Of a stretch of DNA of 64,000 bases, positions 1 to 9,399 are shown piece after piece. The translations under genes were made by a program, and so were the position numbers. Every line of letters starts with the position of its first letter. Within the stretch, counting starts at the first letter, position 1. Origin of the DNA: Roseburia sp. (lineage in GTDB: Bacteria > Bacillota > Clostridia > Lachnospirales > Lachnospiraceae); NCBI GenBank assembly GCA_019421345.1, contig JAHZFL010000003.1, positions 98,416-162,415 on the forward strand, read 5' to 3'. The notes under the pieces are model-generated. The model did no database searches, was not told where the DNA came from, and was given only the letters and a program-made list of their open reading frames with translations.

Positions 1-74
1 CAAAAGCCGTGCAGGAGATAAGAAACATGGCAAAAAAAGAAAAGCCTAGTGAATAGGCTCTGGGGAAACAGAAA

Positions 75-100
75 GGGCGGCGGACTTGCCAAAGCCGCCC
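75..100 (+). other. GC-rich hairpin without T-tract
   Basis: GGGCGGC (75-81) and GCCGCCC (94-100) form a perfect 7-bp stem with a 12-nt loop. It is followed by AAACTGCATT rather than a T-run, so it is not a typical intrinsic terminator. A second small hairpin, AGCCTA/TAGGCT, lies at about 45-61. Both sit upstream of the ribbon-helix-helix gene and could be the 3' end of an element to the left. Confidence 0.35.
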
Positions 101-125
101 AAACTGCATTATTATTATAGACCAT

Positions 126-383
126 TTGGCAAGGAAAAGGAAGAAGGAAATTACACAAATAGAAGGAAAGAGACGGGATAAATGGATGACAAGAGCAAAA
201 AGCGGAGATTTCGACCAGATACGCTACCAAAGCGAATATAATAAAAAGAATTATGACCGTATAGAAATTAAGGTACAAAAAGGAAAAAAAGAAATTGTAA
301 AGGCGGCGGCAACGGCGGCGGGGCAAAGTGTAAATGAGTACATCTGTCAGGCGATCAATGAAAGAATGGAAAATGACAGGTAA
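126..383 (+). CDS. Arc-like ribbon-helix-helix protein (85 aa)
   Basis: Small, very basic protein. The C-terminal half (YDRIEIKVQKGKK, then a helix ending in NEYICQAINERM) has the layout of Firmicute ribbon-helix-helix proteins: a beta strand of alternating polar and hydrophobic residues followed by two amphipathic helices. Family members bind DNA as dimers and often act as antitoxins or as regulators on mobile elements. The start is uncertain: TTG at 126 has no clear ribosome binding site, while ATG at 186 (65 aa) lies about 15 bases after AGAAGGAAAG. No partner toxin is visible; the left neighbour lies outside the window. The DNA-binding family is fairly secure, the role is not. Confidence 0.6.
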   Translation: MARKRKKEITQIEGKRRDKWMTRAKSGDFDQIRYQSEYNKKNYDRIEIKVQKGKKEIVKAAATAAGQSVNEYICQAINERMENDR

Positions 384-430
384 CAAAGAAAACCTACGGA
401 TATGGAAAGCGAAATTGTAGTATTCATTAA

Positions 431-459
431 TTGATTTTCGCAAATCCCTATGGTATATT
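431..459 (+). promoter_or_regulatory. sigma-A promoter for miaB-ruvAB
   Basis: TTGATT (431-436), a 17-nt spacer, then TATATT (454-459). It is the only good match in the gap before miaB and lies 40 nt upstream of the start codon, so it probably drives miaB-ruvA-ruvB. Confidence 0.6.
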
Positions 460-499
460 AAAATTTGCTATATTTTTCAAATAGGAGAAAATAAAAATA

Positions 500-1984
500 A
501 TGGATAAAGATTTAAGAAAGAAACTGGAAAAGATAGATATTAACGGACCGGCGCCGCTAGAAGAACCGGAACGTCAGTATTACTTCATGGAGAAATGCAG
601 AAAATATGTGAAAGAAAAGTCGGAAGAACTGGGACGACCATTAACCGCGTGTTCGAGGGCTTTCGGGTGTCAGATGAATGCGAGAGATTCCGAGAAGCTG
701 GTCGGAATCCTTGAATATATCGGCTACACGGAAACCGAGAGCGAGGAGGCGGATTTTGTTATTTACAATACCTGTACAGTGCGTGAGAATGCGAATAACA
801 AGGTTTATGGCAGACTTGGCGTATTGCAGAACTATAAAAAGAAAAATCCGTACATGATGATCGGACTGTGCGGCTGTATGATGCAGGAGCCGTCAGTGGT
901 AGAGAAGCTAAAAGAGAGCTATCGTTTTGTCGATTTGATTTTTGGCACGCATAATATTTATAAGTTTGCGGAGCTGATCGTCACGGCGATGGAATCGGGT
1001 TCGATGACGATTGATATTTGGAAGGAGACGGATCAAATTGTGGAGGACCTTCCGGTTGAGCGGAAGTATTCCTTTAAGTCCGGTGTCAACATTATGTTTG
1101 GCTGCAATAATTTTTGCAGCTATTGTATCGTTCCATATGTGCGCGGACGTGAGAGAAGCCGAGAGCCGAGAGAGATCCTGCGGGAAATCGAGGCGCTTGC
1201 GGCAGATGGGGTTGTCGAGGTCATGCTGCTTGGGCAGAATGTGAATTCTTATGGCAGGGGTCTTGAACAGCCGATGTCGTTTGCGCAGCTTTTGCAGGAG
1301 ATCGAGCAGGTGGAAGGTCTGGAGCGGATTCGTTTTATGACCCCTCACCCAAAGGATTTATCCGATGAGCTGATTGAGGTCATGGGGCGCTCCAAAAAAA
1401 TCTGTAAACACCTGCATCTGCCCTTACAGTCGGGAAGCAGCCGTATATTAAAGCTGATGAACCGTCATTATGATAAGGAGCATTATCTGGCGCTTGTGGA
1501 CAAAATTCGCGCCTCCGTGCCGGATATTGCATTGACGACAGATATTATTGTGGGATTTCCGGGAGAGACGGAGGAGGATTTTTTAGAGACGCTTGAGGTT
1601 GTAAGAAAGGTACGCTATGACAGCGCGTTTACTTTTATCTATTCCAAGAGGACCGGAACGCCGGCGGCAGCGATGGAGGAGCAGATACCGGATGAGATCG
1701 TAAAGGATCGCTTCAACCGTCTTTTGCAGGAGGTGCAGCGTATTTCCGCGGAGAAGGCGGGCAGACTGACCGGGCAGACGCTTCCCGTGTTGATCGAGGA
1801 GATCAATGAGCAGGACGAAACGCTTGTGACCGGACGGCTCAGTAATAACTCTGTGGTGCATCTTCCGGGAACGGCAGAGATGATCGGAAAACTCTATCCG
1901 GTAAAGCTTGAGGAATGCAGAGGCTTTTACTATATCGGAAAGGCAGAGGAGACGCCATGTATGCATATATCAAAGGAATCCTGA
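500..1984 (+). CDS. miaB: tRNA-2-methylthio-N6-dimethylallyladenosine synthase MiaB
   Basis: Radical-SAM methylthiotransferase that adds a methylthio group to i6A37 of tRNAs reading codons beginning with U. The N-terminal MTTase domain carries the three cluster cysteines C57 (FGCQMN), C92 (NTCTVRE) and C126 (CGCMMQ). The radical SAM CxxxCxxC motif is C202, C206 and C209 (GCNNFCSYC). A C-terminal TRAM-like segment follows from about residue 415. At 494 aa it is slightly longer than the usual 440-480 because of an N-terminal extension of about 40 residues, common in Clostridia. The start follows ATAGGAGAAA. Its 3' end overlaps ruvA by 28 nt, implying co-transcription and translational coupling. 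Confidence 0.96.
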   Translation: MDKDLRKKLEKIDINGPAPLEEPERQYYFMEKCRKYVKEKSEELGRPLTACSRAFGCQMNARDSEKLVGILEYIGYTETESEEADFVIYNTCTVRENANNKVYGRLGVLQNYKKKNPYMMIGLCGCMMQEPSVVEKLKESYRFVDLIFGTHNIYKFAELIVTAMESGSMTIDIWKETDQIVEDLPVERKYSFKSGVNIMFGCNNFCSYCIVPYVRGRERSREPREILREIEALAADGVVEVMLLGQNVNSYGRGLEQPMSFAQLLQEIEQVEGLERIRFMTPHPKDLSDELIEVMGRSKKICKHLHLPLQSGSSRILKLMNRHYDKEHYLALVDKIRASVPDIALTTDIIVGFPGETEEDFLETLEVVRKVRYDSAFTFIYSKRTGTPAAAMEEQIPDEIVKDRFNRLLQEVQRISAEKAGRLTGQTLPVLIEEINEQDETLVTGRLSNNSVVHLPGTAEMIGKLYPVKLEECRGFYYIGKAEETPCMHISKES

Positions 1985-2568
1985 CAGACATCGGGGAGGA
2001 TGCTGCAGTCGTGGAGGCGGGAGGGATCGGCTATCAGATCCATACCACGGGACAGACGTTTGAACAGCTTCCGCCGATTGGAAGGGAGGTCAGACTTTAC
2101 ACCTATCTGAATGTCAGAGAGGACGCCATGCTTTTGTACGGATTTCTGACTAAGGATGATCTTAAGGTCTTTAAATTGTTGCTTGGTGTGAGCGGAATCG
2201 GACCGAAGGGTGCGCTTGCGATTTTATCTGTGATGACGACGGACGACCTGCGCTTTGCAGTGCTTGGCGAGGATGCAAAAGCAATCGCGAAGGCGCCGGG
2301 AATCGGCGCTAAGACGGCGCAGCGTCTGATTTTGGAGCTAAAGGATAAATTCTCATTGGAGGATGCGTTTGAGCAGAAGCTTTCACACACGGAGGCAGTT
2401 GTTTCAGAAGGTCAGAAATCGGTAAAGAAGGAGGCGATCGAGGCGCTTGTTGCGCTCGGCTATTCCTCCTCGGAGGCGCTTCGTGCGATCGGTGATATTG
2501 TGCTTACGGACGAACTGGGCGTGGAGGACATCCTAAAGGCGGCTCTGAAAAATATGGCATTGATGTGA
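1957..2568 (+). CDS. ruvA: Holliday junction branch migration protein RuvA
   Basis: RuvA (203 aa) forms tetramers that bind four-way junctions and load the RuvB motor. Visible are the N-terminal OB-fold (starting MYAYIKGIL), the two helix-hairpin-helix segments (GVSGIGPKGALAIL, and KAPGIGAKTAQRLILELKDK) and the C-terminal RuvB-contacting domain (EAIEALVALGYSSSEA). ATG at 1957 is chosen over an upstream in-frame start because it follows AGAGGAG with normal spacing and matches the family N-terminus. The gene begins inside miaB and ends just before ruvB. Confidence 0.96.
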   Translation: MYAYIKGILTDIGEDAAVVEAGGIGYQIHTTGQTFEQLPPIGREVRLYTYLNVREDAMLLYGFLTKDDLKVFKLLLGVSGIGPKGALAILSVMTTDDLRFAVLGEDAKAIAKAPGIGAKTAQRLILELKDKFSLEDAFEQKLSHTEAVVSEGQKSVKKEAIEALVALGYSSSEALRAIGDIVLTDELGVEDILKAALKNMALM

Positions 2569-2579
2569 GGGCAAAGGAC

Positions 2580-3569
2580 ATGGAGAAACGGGTCATTTCC
2601 ACCGAGGTACAGGAGGAGGACTTAAAAGTCGAGAAAAATCTCCGGCCGCAGACGCTTGATGATTATATCGGACAGCAGAAGGCAAAGGAGAATTTAAAGA
2701 TATATATTGAGGCGGCAAAGGCAAGAGAGGAATCCTTAGATCATGTGCTTTTTTACGGACCTCCGGGACTTGGAAAGACAACGCTTGCCGGAATCATCGC
2801 AAACGAGATGGGCACGCACATGAAGGTCACATCCGGTCCTGCGATCGGCAAGCCGGGGGAGATGGCGGCAATTCTAAGCAATCTTCAGGAGGGAGATGTG
2901 CTTTTTGTCGATGAGATACACCGCCTCAACCGCCAGGTGGAGGAGGTGCTCTATCCGGCAATGGAGGACTACGTCATCGATATTATGATCGGGAAAGGCG
3001 CGACGGCGCGCTCCATTCGTCTTGACCTCCCGAAATTTACGCTGGTGGGCGCGACGACACGGGCAGGGCTTTTATCAGCGCCGCTGCGCGACCGCTTCGG
3101 CGTCGTGCATCATCTGGAATTTTATACGGTTGAGGAGTTAAGAACGATCATCGTTCATTCCGCGCACACGCTCGGCGTTGAAATTGACGAGGAGGGCGCG
3201 TATGAGCTGGCAAGGCGTTCGAGAGGAACTCCCCGTCTGGCGAACCGTCTGTTAAAGCGTGTCCGCGATTTCGCACAGGTAAAGTATGACGGGAAAATCT
3301 CAAAGGAGGTAGCGTCCTTTGCGCTTGATCTTCTGGAGGTTGATAAGATGGGGCTGGATCAAAACGACCGCAATATCTTAAAGATGATGATTGAAAAATT
3401 TGCGGGCGGTCCGGTAGGACTGGACACGCTTGCGGCGGCAATCGGAGAGGACGCCGGAACGATCGAGGATGTATACGAGCCCTATCTGGTGAAAAACGGT
3501 TTTATCAACCGAACGCCAAAGGGAAGGGTCGTGACGGATTTTGCATACCGGCATTTCGGATTGCGCTAA
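2580..3569 (+). CDS. ruvB: Holliday junction branch migration ATPase RuvB
   Basis: Hexameric AAA+ motor that pumps DNA through the RuvA-bound junction. Walker A GPPGLGKTT is at residues 60-68, Walker B DEIH at 111-114, sensor-1 GATTRAG near 157, and the arginine-finger region PLRDRFG near 168-174. A winged-helix C-terminal domain ends the protein (GRVVTDFAYRHFGL). Length 329 aa is normal. ATG at 2580 follows GAGG at 9 nt; a GTG at 2565 overlapping the ruvA stop is an alternative. It completes the miaB-ruvA-ruvB operon. Confidence 0.96.
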   Translation: MEKRVISTEVQEEDLKVEKNLRPQTLDDYIGQQKAKENLKIYIEAAKAREESLDHVLFYGPPGLGKTTLAGIIANEMGTHMKVTSGPAIGKPGEMAAILSNLQEGDVLFVDEIHRLNRQVEEVLYPAMEDYVIDIMIGKGATARSIRLDLPKFTLVGATTRAGLLSAPLRDRFGVVHHLEFYTVEELRTIIVHSAHTLGVEIDEEGAYELARRSRGTPRLANRLLKRVRDFAQVKYDGKISKEVASFALDLLEVDKMGLDQNDRNILKMMIEKFAGGPVGLDTLAAAIGEDAGTIEDVYEPYLVKNGFINRTPKGRVVTDFAYRHFGLR

Positions 3570-3575
3570 AAGTAG

Positions 3576-3604
3576 TTGCTTTTCAGGGGTAATACCATTA
3601 TAAT
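3576..3604 (+). promoter_or_regulatory. sigma-A promoter for zapA
   Basis: TTGCTT (3576-3581), 17-nt spacer, consensus TATAAT (3599-3604), in the gap between ruvB and zapA. It would start a new transcript about 60 nt before zapA. Confidence 0.7.
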
Positions 3605-3673
3605 GTACAATATATTGTTAGCAGAAAGACGAATACGGGTACATCTGGTATCTGATCTGGGAGGATACAGGTT

Positions 3674-4120
3674 ATGTCAGAAAAGACAAGCGCTGAGGTG
3701 ATCATAGGCGGCAAGGTATATACCTTAAGCGGTTACGAAGGAGAAGAATATTTACAGAGGGTTGCTGCCTATATCAATAACAAGATCAACGAATTTAACA
3801 GTATGGAAGCGCTCCGACATTTTCCCAGTGACATGAAGGCAATACTTTTGGAGCTCAACATCGCCGATGATTATTTTAAGGCGAAGGCACAGGTGGAGAA
3901 GCTGGAGGAGGAGCTGGAGCAGAAGAATAAAGAAATCTATGATTTAAAGCATGATCTGATCTCCAAGCAGCTTCAGGCGGAGAATGACGAAAAGACGGTG
4001 CGGGAGCTGGAGCAGAAGAACCGCGATCTGCTGCTGCAAAAAACAAGGCTTGAGGCGGGGCTTAGGGAGGAGACGCCAAAGAAGAAGGCTGTCAAAGCAG
4101 AAAGCGGCGGGGAACTCTGA
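3674..4120 (+). CDS. zapA: cell division protein ZapA
   Basis: FtsZ-ring-associated protein (148 aa). The N-terminal ZapA fold is recognisable in EVIIGGKVYTLSGYEGEEYL and the following helix (VAAYINNKINEF). A long coiled coil rich in Glu, Lys and Leu covers roughly residues 75-130, longer than in the 85-residue B. subtilis protein, as is typical of Clostridia, and the tail is basic. ZapA cross-links FtsZ filaments at midcell. It has its own promoter and precedes a U32 protein and a SEDS/PBP pair, so the neighbourhood is partly devoted to envelope growth and division. Confidence 0.85.
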   Translation: MSEKTSAEVIIGGKVYTLSGYEGEEYLQRVAAYINNKINEFNSMEALRHFPSDMKAILLELNIADDYFKAKAQVEKLEEELEQKNKEIYDLKHDLISKQLQAENDEKTVRELEQKNRDLLLQKTRLEAGLREETPKKKAVKAESGGEL

Positions 4121-4201
4121 AAAACAGACAACTGAAGGAAAGTGAGAGGGGGACGGAGCGGATGCTTTTTTCGTCCCCTATTTTTCTGGGAAGGATATTG
4201 T

Positions 4202-6493
4202 ATGAGAGAGCAGGCAAAAATAAGAGGGCTTGAGGTGTTGGCGCCGGCGGGAAGCTACGAGACGTTTCTTGCAGTGATCCGCGCAGGGGCAGACGCTGTT
4301 TATCTGGGCGGGAATCGCTTTGGCGCGCGCGCTTATGCAGATAATTTTAAGGAGGAGGAGCTGCTGCGGGCGATCGACCATGCGCATATCCACGGCAGAA
4401 AGGTTTATCTGACGGTAAATACACTCTTAAAGGAGGCTGAGTTCGGGCAGCTTTATGATTATCTGCGTCCTTATTATGAGGCAGGATTAGACGCGGTCAT
4501 TGTGCAGGATATGGGAGCGCTGACTCTCATCCGTGAGGAGTTTGCGGGCATGGAGCTTCATATCAGTACACAGATGACGGTGACGGGGGCTTACGGCGCA
4601 GCGTATATGAAGGAGCTTGGCGCAAGCCGAATCGTCACGGCGCGTGAGCTCTCGCTGGACGAAATCGCGCAGATCCGCAGGGAGGTCGATATTGAAATTG
4701 AAACATTTGTGCATGGTGCACTCTGTTATTGTTATTCGGGGCAATGTCTGTTCAGCAGTATGCTGGGAGGACGGAGCGGAAACCGGGGCAAATGTGCCCA
4801 GCCGTGCCGTCTGCCCTATGAGGTATACGGTGCAGATAAAAAGAAGCAGTCGGGAAAGGGATCGTTTGTACTAAGTCCGAAGGATCTGTGCGGCGTGGTA
4901 GATATTCCGGCGCTTGCAAAAAGCGGCGTGTCGTCTCTTAAAATTGAGGGGCGGATGAAACAGGCAGAATATGCTGCGGGCGTGGTGGCTGTGTACCGCA
5001 GCTATGTCGATCGTTATATGGATGCCTTTTTGGAAGCGTGCGAAAGAGGCATGGAGGAGCAGGAGGCACACGCGTTTGCCGGCAGACAGTATCAGGTCAC
5101 GCAGGAGGATATGCAGCGGCTTTTTGAGCTTGGAAACCGCAGCGGCTTTACCGACGGCTATTACCATAAGAAAAACGGAAAGGATATGATTACTTTCGGT
5201 AAGCCGAATCATGCAAGGACAAATGAGGCGCTGCAGGAGGAGATTCGCGGGCGGTATGTGTATGCGAAGGAAGGAAACGCCGAAATAAAAGAAAAAATCA
5301 ATGGAATCTTAAGACTAAAGAAAGATTCTCCTGCTACAATGGAGGTATCGTCCGGCGGGGTAAGCGTCGCGGTCAGCGGAAGCATCGTGCAGGCGGCGCG
5401 CAGTCAGCCGCTTTCCGCGGAAAAGGCGGAGGCATGTATCCGTCAGACGGGAAATACGCCATTTGTATTTGAAAATCTTACGATTGATGCAGCAGAGGAC
5501 GGGTTTCTTCCCGTGCAGGCGTTAAAGCAACTGCGCAGGGAAGCGCTGGAGAAGCTGGAGACGGCGCTGCTTTCTAAGACAAGGAGAAGCGTCTCCCGGG
5601 ATATGGCGGAAGGAAAGGATAGAGACTGCGGCAGAGCAGCCGCGCCGCAAAAGTGCGGCAGAGAGCTGTTTATCGCGTCCGTGGAGAACCGCAGACAGGC
5701 GGCTGCCGCCTTGGAAAGTGATCTTATCGCTGCTGTTTATTATGACAGCACCTGTTATGGGCGAGAGAAATTGATCGAGGAATTTGGAGACGATGTCGCA
5801 GCCGCCCACGAAGCGGGCAAAGAGGCATATCTGATCCTTCCTGCAGTCTTTCGGCGGCATACCGCAGATTTTTACCGGGAGAAGAAGGAGGAGCTTTTGG
5901 CGCTTGGTGCGGACGGCATTGTGGTGAAAAGCTATGACGCGGCGGGCTTTGTGCACACAGAGCTTGCAGATCGCCTTCCCGTTATTTTCGACTATAATAT
6001 TTATACATGGAACGAGCAGGCAAAGCGTGGGCTTTGGAAGCTTGCACCGCTGCGGGATACCGTACCGCTGGAGCTAAACCGCAGGGAAATCCGCGGCAGG
6101 GACAATCGGGGCAGTGAGCTTATCATTTACGGATACCTTCCCCTTATGACTTCGGCACAGTGCGTTCATGCAAATACGGCAGGCTGCGATAAAAAGGGCG
6201 GACTTTTGTATCTGAAGGACCGATATGGGAAATATTTTCCGGTGAAGAACCAATGCGGCGAGTGCTATAATGTGATCTATAATACGCTGCCGCTCATGCT
6301 GTTCGGCACGCATAAAGAGTGTATAGAGGCGGGGATTGCGGCATATCGCCTTTCCTTTACGCTAGAGGATGAGGAGCAGGTACGGGAAATTCTGCATATC
6401 TGCAAGCGTTCCTTTCTTTTTGAGCAGGAGGATTTTAAAAAGCTCTATCATGGAGATTATACGAATGGGCATTACAAGCGAGGGGTAGAATAG
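4202..6493 (+). CDS. U32 family peptidase-like protein (RlhA/TrhP-type)
   Basis: 763-residue member of the U32 'collagenase-like' family. The family signature appears near residues 166-183 (ETFVHGALCYCYSGQC) with further cysteines in GNRGKCAQPC. More cysteines occur near the C-terminus (VKNQCGECYNV). Characterised bacterial U32 proteins (RlhA, TrhP) take part in hydroxylation of rRNA or tRNA bases rather than proteolysis; the exact substrate here cannot be told. ATG at 4202 follows GGGAAGGA; an upstream GTG would add 20 non-family residues. It stops 4 nt before the SEDS gene, so the two are likely co-transcribed. Confidence 0.85.
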   Translation: MREQAKIRGLEVLAPAGSYETFLAVIRAGADAVYLGGNRFGARAYADNFKEEELLRAIDHAHIHGRKVYLTVNTLLKEAEFGQLYDYLRPYYEAGLDAVIVQDMGALTLIREEFAGMELHISTQMTVTGAYGAAYMKELGASRIVTARELSLDEIAQIRREVDIEIETFVHGALCYCYSGQCLFSSMLGGRSGNRGKCAQPCRLPYEVYGADKKKQSGKGSFVLSPKDLCGVVDIPALAKSGVSSLKIEGRMKQAEYAAGVVAVYRSYVDRYMDAFLEACERGMEEQEAHAFAGRQYQVTQEDMQRLFELGNRSGFTDGYYHKKNGKDMITFGKPNHARTNEALQEEIRGRYVYAKEGNAEIKEKINGILRLKKDSPATMEVSSGGVSVAVSGSIVQAARSQPLSAEKAEACIRQTGNTPFVFENLTIDAAEDGFLPVQALKQLRREALEKLETALLSKTRRSVSRDMAEGKDRDCGRAAAPQKCGRELFIASVENRRQAAAALESDLIAAVYYDSTCYGREKLIEEFGDDVAAAHEAGKEAYLILPAVFRRHTADFYREKKEELLALGADGIVVKSYDAAGFVHTELADRLPVIFDYNIYTWNEQAKRGLWKLAPLRDTVPLELNRREIRGRDNRGSELIIYGYLPLMTSAQCVHANTAGCDKKGGLLYLKDRYGKYFPVKNQCGECYNVIYNTLPLMLFGTHKECIEAGIAAYRLSFTLEDEEQVREILHICKRSFLFEQEDFKKLYHGDYTNGHYKRGVE

Positions 6494-6497
6494 CTGT

Positions 6498-7874
6498 ATG
6501 ACAAATTTGATCGTGGAAGTATCCAAATATCTGATGGCAATATTATTTGCCTGTTATACTTATGAATGCTTTTCCGTATTGCGCGGCAGGCTGAAGGAAG
6601 AACAGAAAAACGGGATATTCAGGCGTCAGAGGATTTTTATGTATCTGATGCATCTGGACGCCTATCTGGTGGTCTATGCCGTGACAGACGATCCGATGCT
6701 TGTTGCCTTTTATATCTTTCAGGTGATTTTTGTGGCGGTGACGATGTCCTGCTATCATCTGCTGTACCAGGGCGCTTCAAAGCTGCTCGTCAATAATATG
6801 TGCATGCTGCTCATCATAGGCTTTATCATGCTGACGAGATTATCCTTTGACAAGGCGTTCCGGCAATGTCTGATCGCGCTTGCGGCGACGGTTCTAACGC
6901 TCATCGTTCCGTTTTTCATCCACAAGCTTCATTTTTTACGAAAGATGACATGGCTCTATGCCGTGGTGGGAATCGGAGCGCTTGCCGCCGTCGCGGCGTT
7001 TGGAGCGACCAGCTACGGTGCGAAGCTCTCGCTTTCGATTGCTGGCGTTTCGGTTCAGCCGAGTGAATTTGTAAAAATTATTTTTGTATTTTTTGTCGCC
7101 TGTATGCTATATGAGCAGACGGATTTTAGGAGAGTCCTTATCGCGACGGTTGTCGCGGCAGTGCATGTTCTCTTGCTTGTCGCATCCAGAGATCTGGGCG
7201 GAGCGCTGATTTTCTTCGTGACATATCTGGCGATGCTTTATGTCGCGACGCGAAAGTTTTTTTATCTGGCGGGCGGGCTGCTTGCGGGAAGTATCGCCGC
7301 AGTAGTCGCTTATCAGCTATTTGCGCATGTACGCGTGCGCGTGCTTGCGTGGTCGGACCCGCTCAGCGTCATTGAGAACGAAGGGTATCAGATCTGTCAG
7401 TCGCTGTTTGCGATCGGAACGGGCGGCTGGTTTGGCATGGGGCTTTATCAGGGAATGCCGGAGAAGATACCTGTCGTTGAGCAGGATTTTATCTTTTCCG
7501 CGATTTCCGAGGAGCTGGGCGGTATTTTTGCCCTCTGTCTGCTGATGGTCTGCGTCAGTTGCTTTCTGATGTTTGTGAATGTGGCGATGCAGATGAAGGA
7601 GCAGTTTTATAAGCTGGTGGCGCTTGGGCTTGGAACGGTATACGGCTTTCAGGTATTTCTTACCGTCGGCGGCGTGACAAAGTTCATCCCGTCTACCGGC
7701 GTGACGCTGCCGCTTGTCAGCTACGGAGGAAGCTCACTTCTTGCAACGATGATCATTTTTGCGATTATTCAGGGGTTATATGTTTTAAGACAGGACGAGG
7801 GAAAGGGCAATGGAGCAAAACAGACGAAACGAAAAAAAACAGGGCTTGATACAGCGGTTAAAGAACTCTCTTGA
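6498..7874 (+). CDS. FtsW/RodA/SpoVE (SEDS) peptidoglycan glycosyltransferase
   Basis: Polytopic SEDS protein (458 aa, about 10-12 membrane helices) that polymerises lipid II. Hallmarks present are VQPSEFVK, SRDLGGALIFF, VEQDFIFSAISEELG and the C-terminal PSTGVTLPLVSYGGSS. Its last 65 bases overlap the start of a class B penicillin-binding protein, the standard SEDS-bPBP pairing, so the two probably work as one glycan-polymerising and cross-linking unit. The N-terminal 130 residues contain additional hydrophobic segments compared with short RodA proteins. Whether it serves elongation, division or sporulation cannot be decided from sequence alone. Confidence 0.92.
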   Translation: MTNLIVEVSKYLMAILFACYTYECFSVLRGRLKEEQKNGIFRRQRIFMYLMHLDAYLVVYAVTDDPMLVAFYIFQVIFVAVTMSCYHLLYQGASKLLVNNMCMLLIIGFIMLTRLSFDKAFRQCLIALAATVLTLIVPFFIHKLHFLRKMTWLYAVVGIGALAAVAAFGATSYGAKLSLSIAGVSVQPSEFVKIIFVFFVACMLYEQTDFRRVLIATVVAAVHVLLLVASRDLGGALIFFVTYLAMLYVATRKFFYLAGGLLAGSIAAVVAYQLFAHVRVRVLAWSDPLSVIENEGYQICQSLFAIGTGGWFGMGLYQGMPEKIPVVEQDFIFSAISEELGGIFALCLLMVCVSCFLMFVNVAMQMKEQFYKLVALGLGTVYGFQVFLTVGGVTKFIPSTGVTLPLVSYGGSSLLATMIIFAIIQGLYVLRQDEGKGNGAKQTKRKKTGLDTAVKELS

Positions 7875-9312
7875 CCCTTCCGGAAAGCGGAAGCGAAAAA
7901 AGGAAAACAGGGAGTTTGCAGTCGTTGCCTACTCTTTTTTGGGCGCATTTTTATGTCTGATGGGATATTTCGTATATTTTCAGTATGCAGAGAGCGAGGA
8001 ATTTATCAACAGTCCTTATAATAAGCGGCAGGAAATATTTACCAGAAACGTGATCCGCGGAGAGATTTATTCCGGCGACGGCGTGACACTGGCGGAGACT
8101 GTGATAGATGAGGAGGGGAATGAGTCGCGTGTCTATCCTTATGGAAGGATTTTTGCGCATGTGGTCGGTTATTCGACGAGAGGAAAGAGCGGAATCGAGG
8201 AACTGGCAAATTTTAGTCTGCTGCGCTCGAATCTGTTTTACATGGAGAAGGCGGTCAGTCAGTTGCAAGGGGAGAAAAGTCCGGGCGACAGCGTCACGAC
8301 GACACTTGATTATGAGCTTCAGCTTCGCGCCTTTGACGCGCTTGGAAAATATGACGGAGCGGTTGTGGTGATGGAGCCGGAAACGGGAAAGATTCTTGCG
8401 ATGGTCTCAAAGCCTGACTTTGATCCCAACAATATTGCAGAGGAATGGGACGAGATGGTAGATGAGGACAGCGGAAGCTCTGCACTTTTAAATCGTGCGA
8501 CGCAGGGGCTTTATCCGCCCGGCTCTACCTTTAAGATTTTTACGACGCTGGCGTATATTCGGCAGAATCCCTCGTATGAGGATTATTCCTATCAATGTAC
8601 GGGACAGTATACTTATGATAATAAGACGATCCACTGCCATAAAAATAAGCGTCACGGAACACAGAGCTTAAAGGAATCATTTGCAAATTCCTGCAATACC
8701 TCCTATGCGTCTCTTGGCATGGAGCTTGACATCACGCAGTTTAAGGATATGTGCGACGAGCTTTTGTTTAACCGGGAGCTGCCGATCAGATTCGGCACCT
8801 CAAAGAGCAGCTTTGTCCTTGCGGGGACAGATTCTCCGTCTGCGATCATGGAGACCTCGATCGGGCAGGGAAAAACGCTTGTGACCCCGCTTCACATGGC
8901 GCTGATCACAAGTGCGATCGCCAATGACGGTGTGCTGATGACACCGTATGTCATTGACCATACGACGGATCATAAGGGAAATCCAGTTGAGCAATATGAG
9001 CCGAAGGAATACGGAGCGCTTCTCTCTTATGAGGAGTCTGCGGTTCTTAAGGACTATATGAAGGCGGTTGTTGAGGAGGGTACTGCGAAAAAGCTTGCCA
9101 ATGACGATTACGAGGTATACGGAAAAACAGGGTCGGCGGAATTTTCTTCAAGCTCCGATGCAAGCCACTCATGGTTTGTCGGCTTTGGGCATAAGGAGGG
9201 AACCGCAGATATTGCGATTGCCGTTATCGTTGAGGACTCAGGGGTCGGAAGCGAATATGCGGTGCCGATTGCGCAGGAAATTTTTGATGAATATTATATA
9301 GGAGAAGAATAG
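7810..9312 (+). CDS. class B penicillin-binding protein (transpeptidase)
   Basis: Peptidoglycan D,D-transpeptidase of 500 aa. A basic cytoplasmic tail is followed by one membrane anchor (about residues 37-57) and then an extracellular part. The catalytic motifs are SxxK at S239-K242 (PPGSTFK), SxN at S294-N296 (SCN) and KTG at 439-441. The short N-terminal module and length resemble PbpA-type proteins of Gram-positives that pair with a RodA/FtsW. ATG at 7810 follows GAGGGAAAGGG and lies inside the SEDS gene, so translation is likely coupled. Confidence 0.93.
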   Translation: MEQNRRNEKKQGLIQRLKNSLDPSGKRKRKKENREFAVVAYSFLGAFLCLMGYFVYFQYAESEEFINSPYNKRQEIFTRNVIRGEIYSGDGVTLAETVIDEEGNESRVYPYGRIFAHVVGYSTRGKSGIEELANFSLLRSNLFYMEKAVSQLQGEKSPGDSVTTTLDYELQLRAFDALGKYDGAVVVMEPETGKILAMVSKPDFDPNNIAEEWDEMVDEDSGSSALLNRATQGLYPPGSTFKIFTTLAYIRQNPSYEDYSYQCTGQYTYDNKTIHCHKNKRHGTQSLKESFANSCNTSYASLGMELDITQFKDMCDELLFNRELPIRFGTSKSSFVLAGTDSPSAIMETSIGQGKTLVTPLHMALITSAIANDGVLMTPYVIDHTTDHKGNPVEQYEPKEYGALLSYEESAVLKDYMKAVVEEGTAKKLANDDYEVYGKTGSAEFSSSSDASHSWFVGFGHKEGTADIAIAVIVEDSGVGSEYAVPIAQEIFDEYYIGEE

Positions 9313-9334
9313 AAAGGAAAGCTGCGTGAAGCAG

Positions 9335-9363
9335 TTGCACGGAATGAAAAAAAGTATTATACT
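9335..9363 (+). promoter_or_regulatory. sigma-A promoter for the Nudix gene
   Basis: TTGCAC (9335-9340), 17-nt spacer, TATACT (9358-9363), 36 nt before the Nudix start codon. Confidence 0.6.
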
Positions 9364-9399
9364 GGAAACAAATTCGGCGGCCACACGGGAGGGATTGCG

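Noticed and set aside
27..56. Eight-codon frame at the left edge (MAKKEKPSE)
   Set aside because: Too short to support, and its 3' end forms part of a small hairpin.
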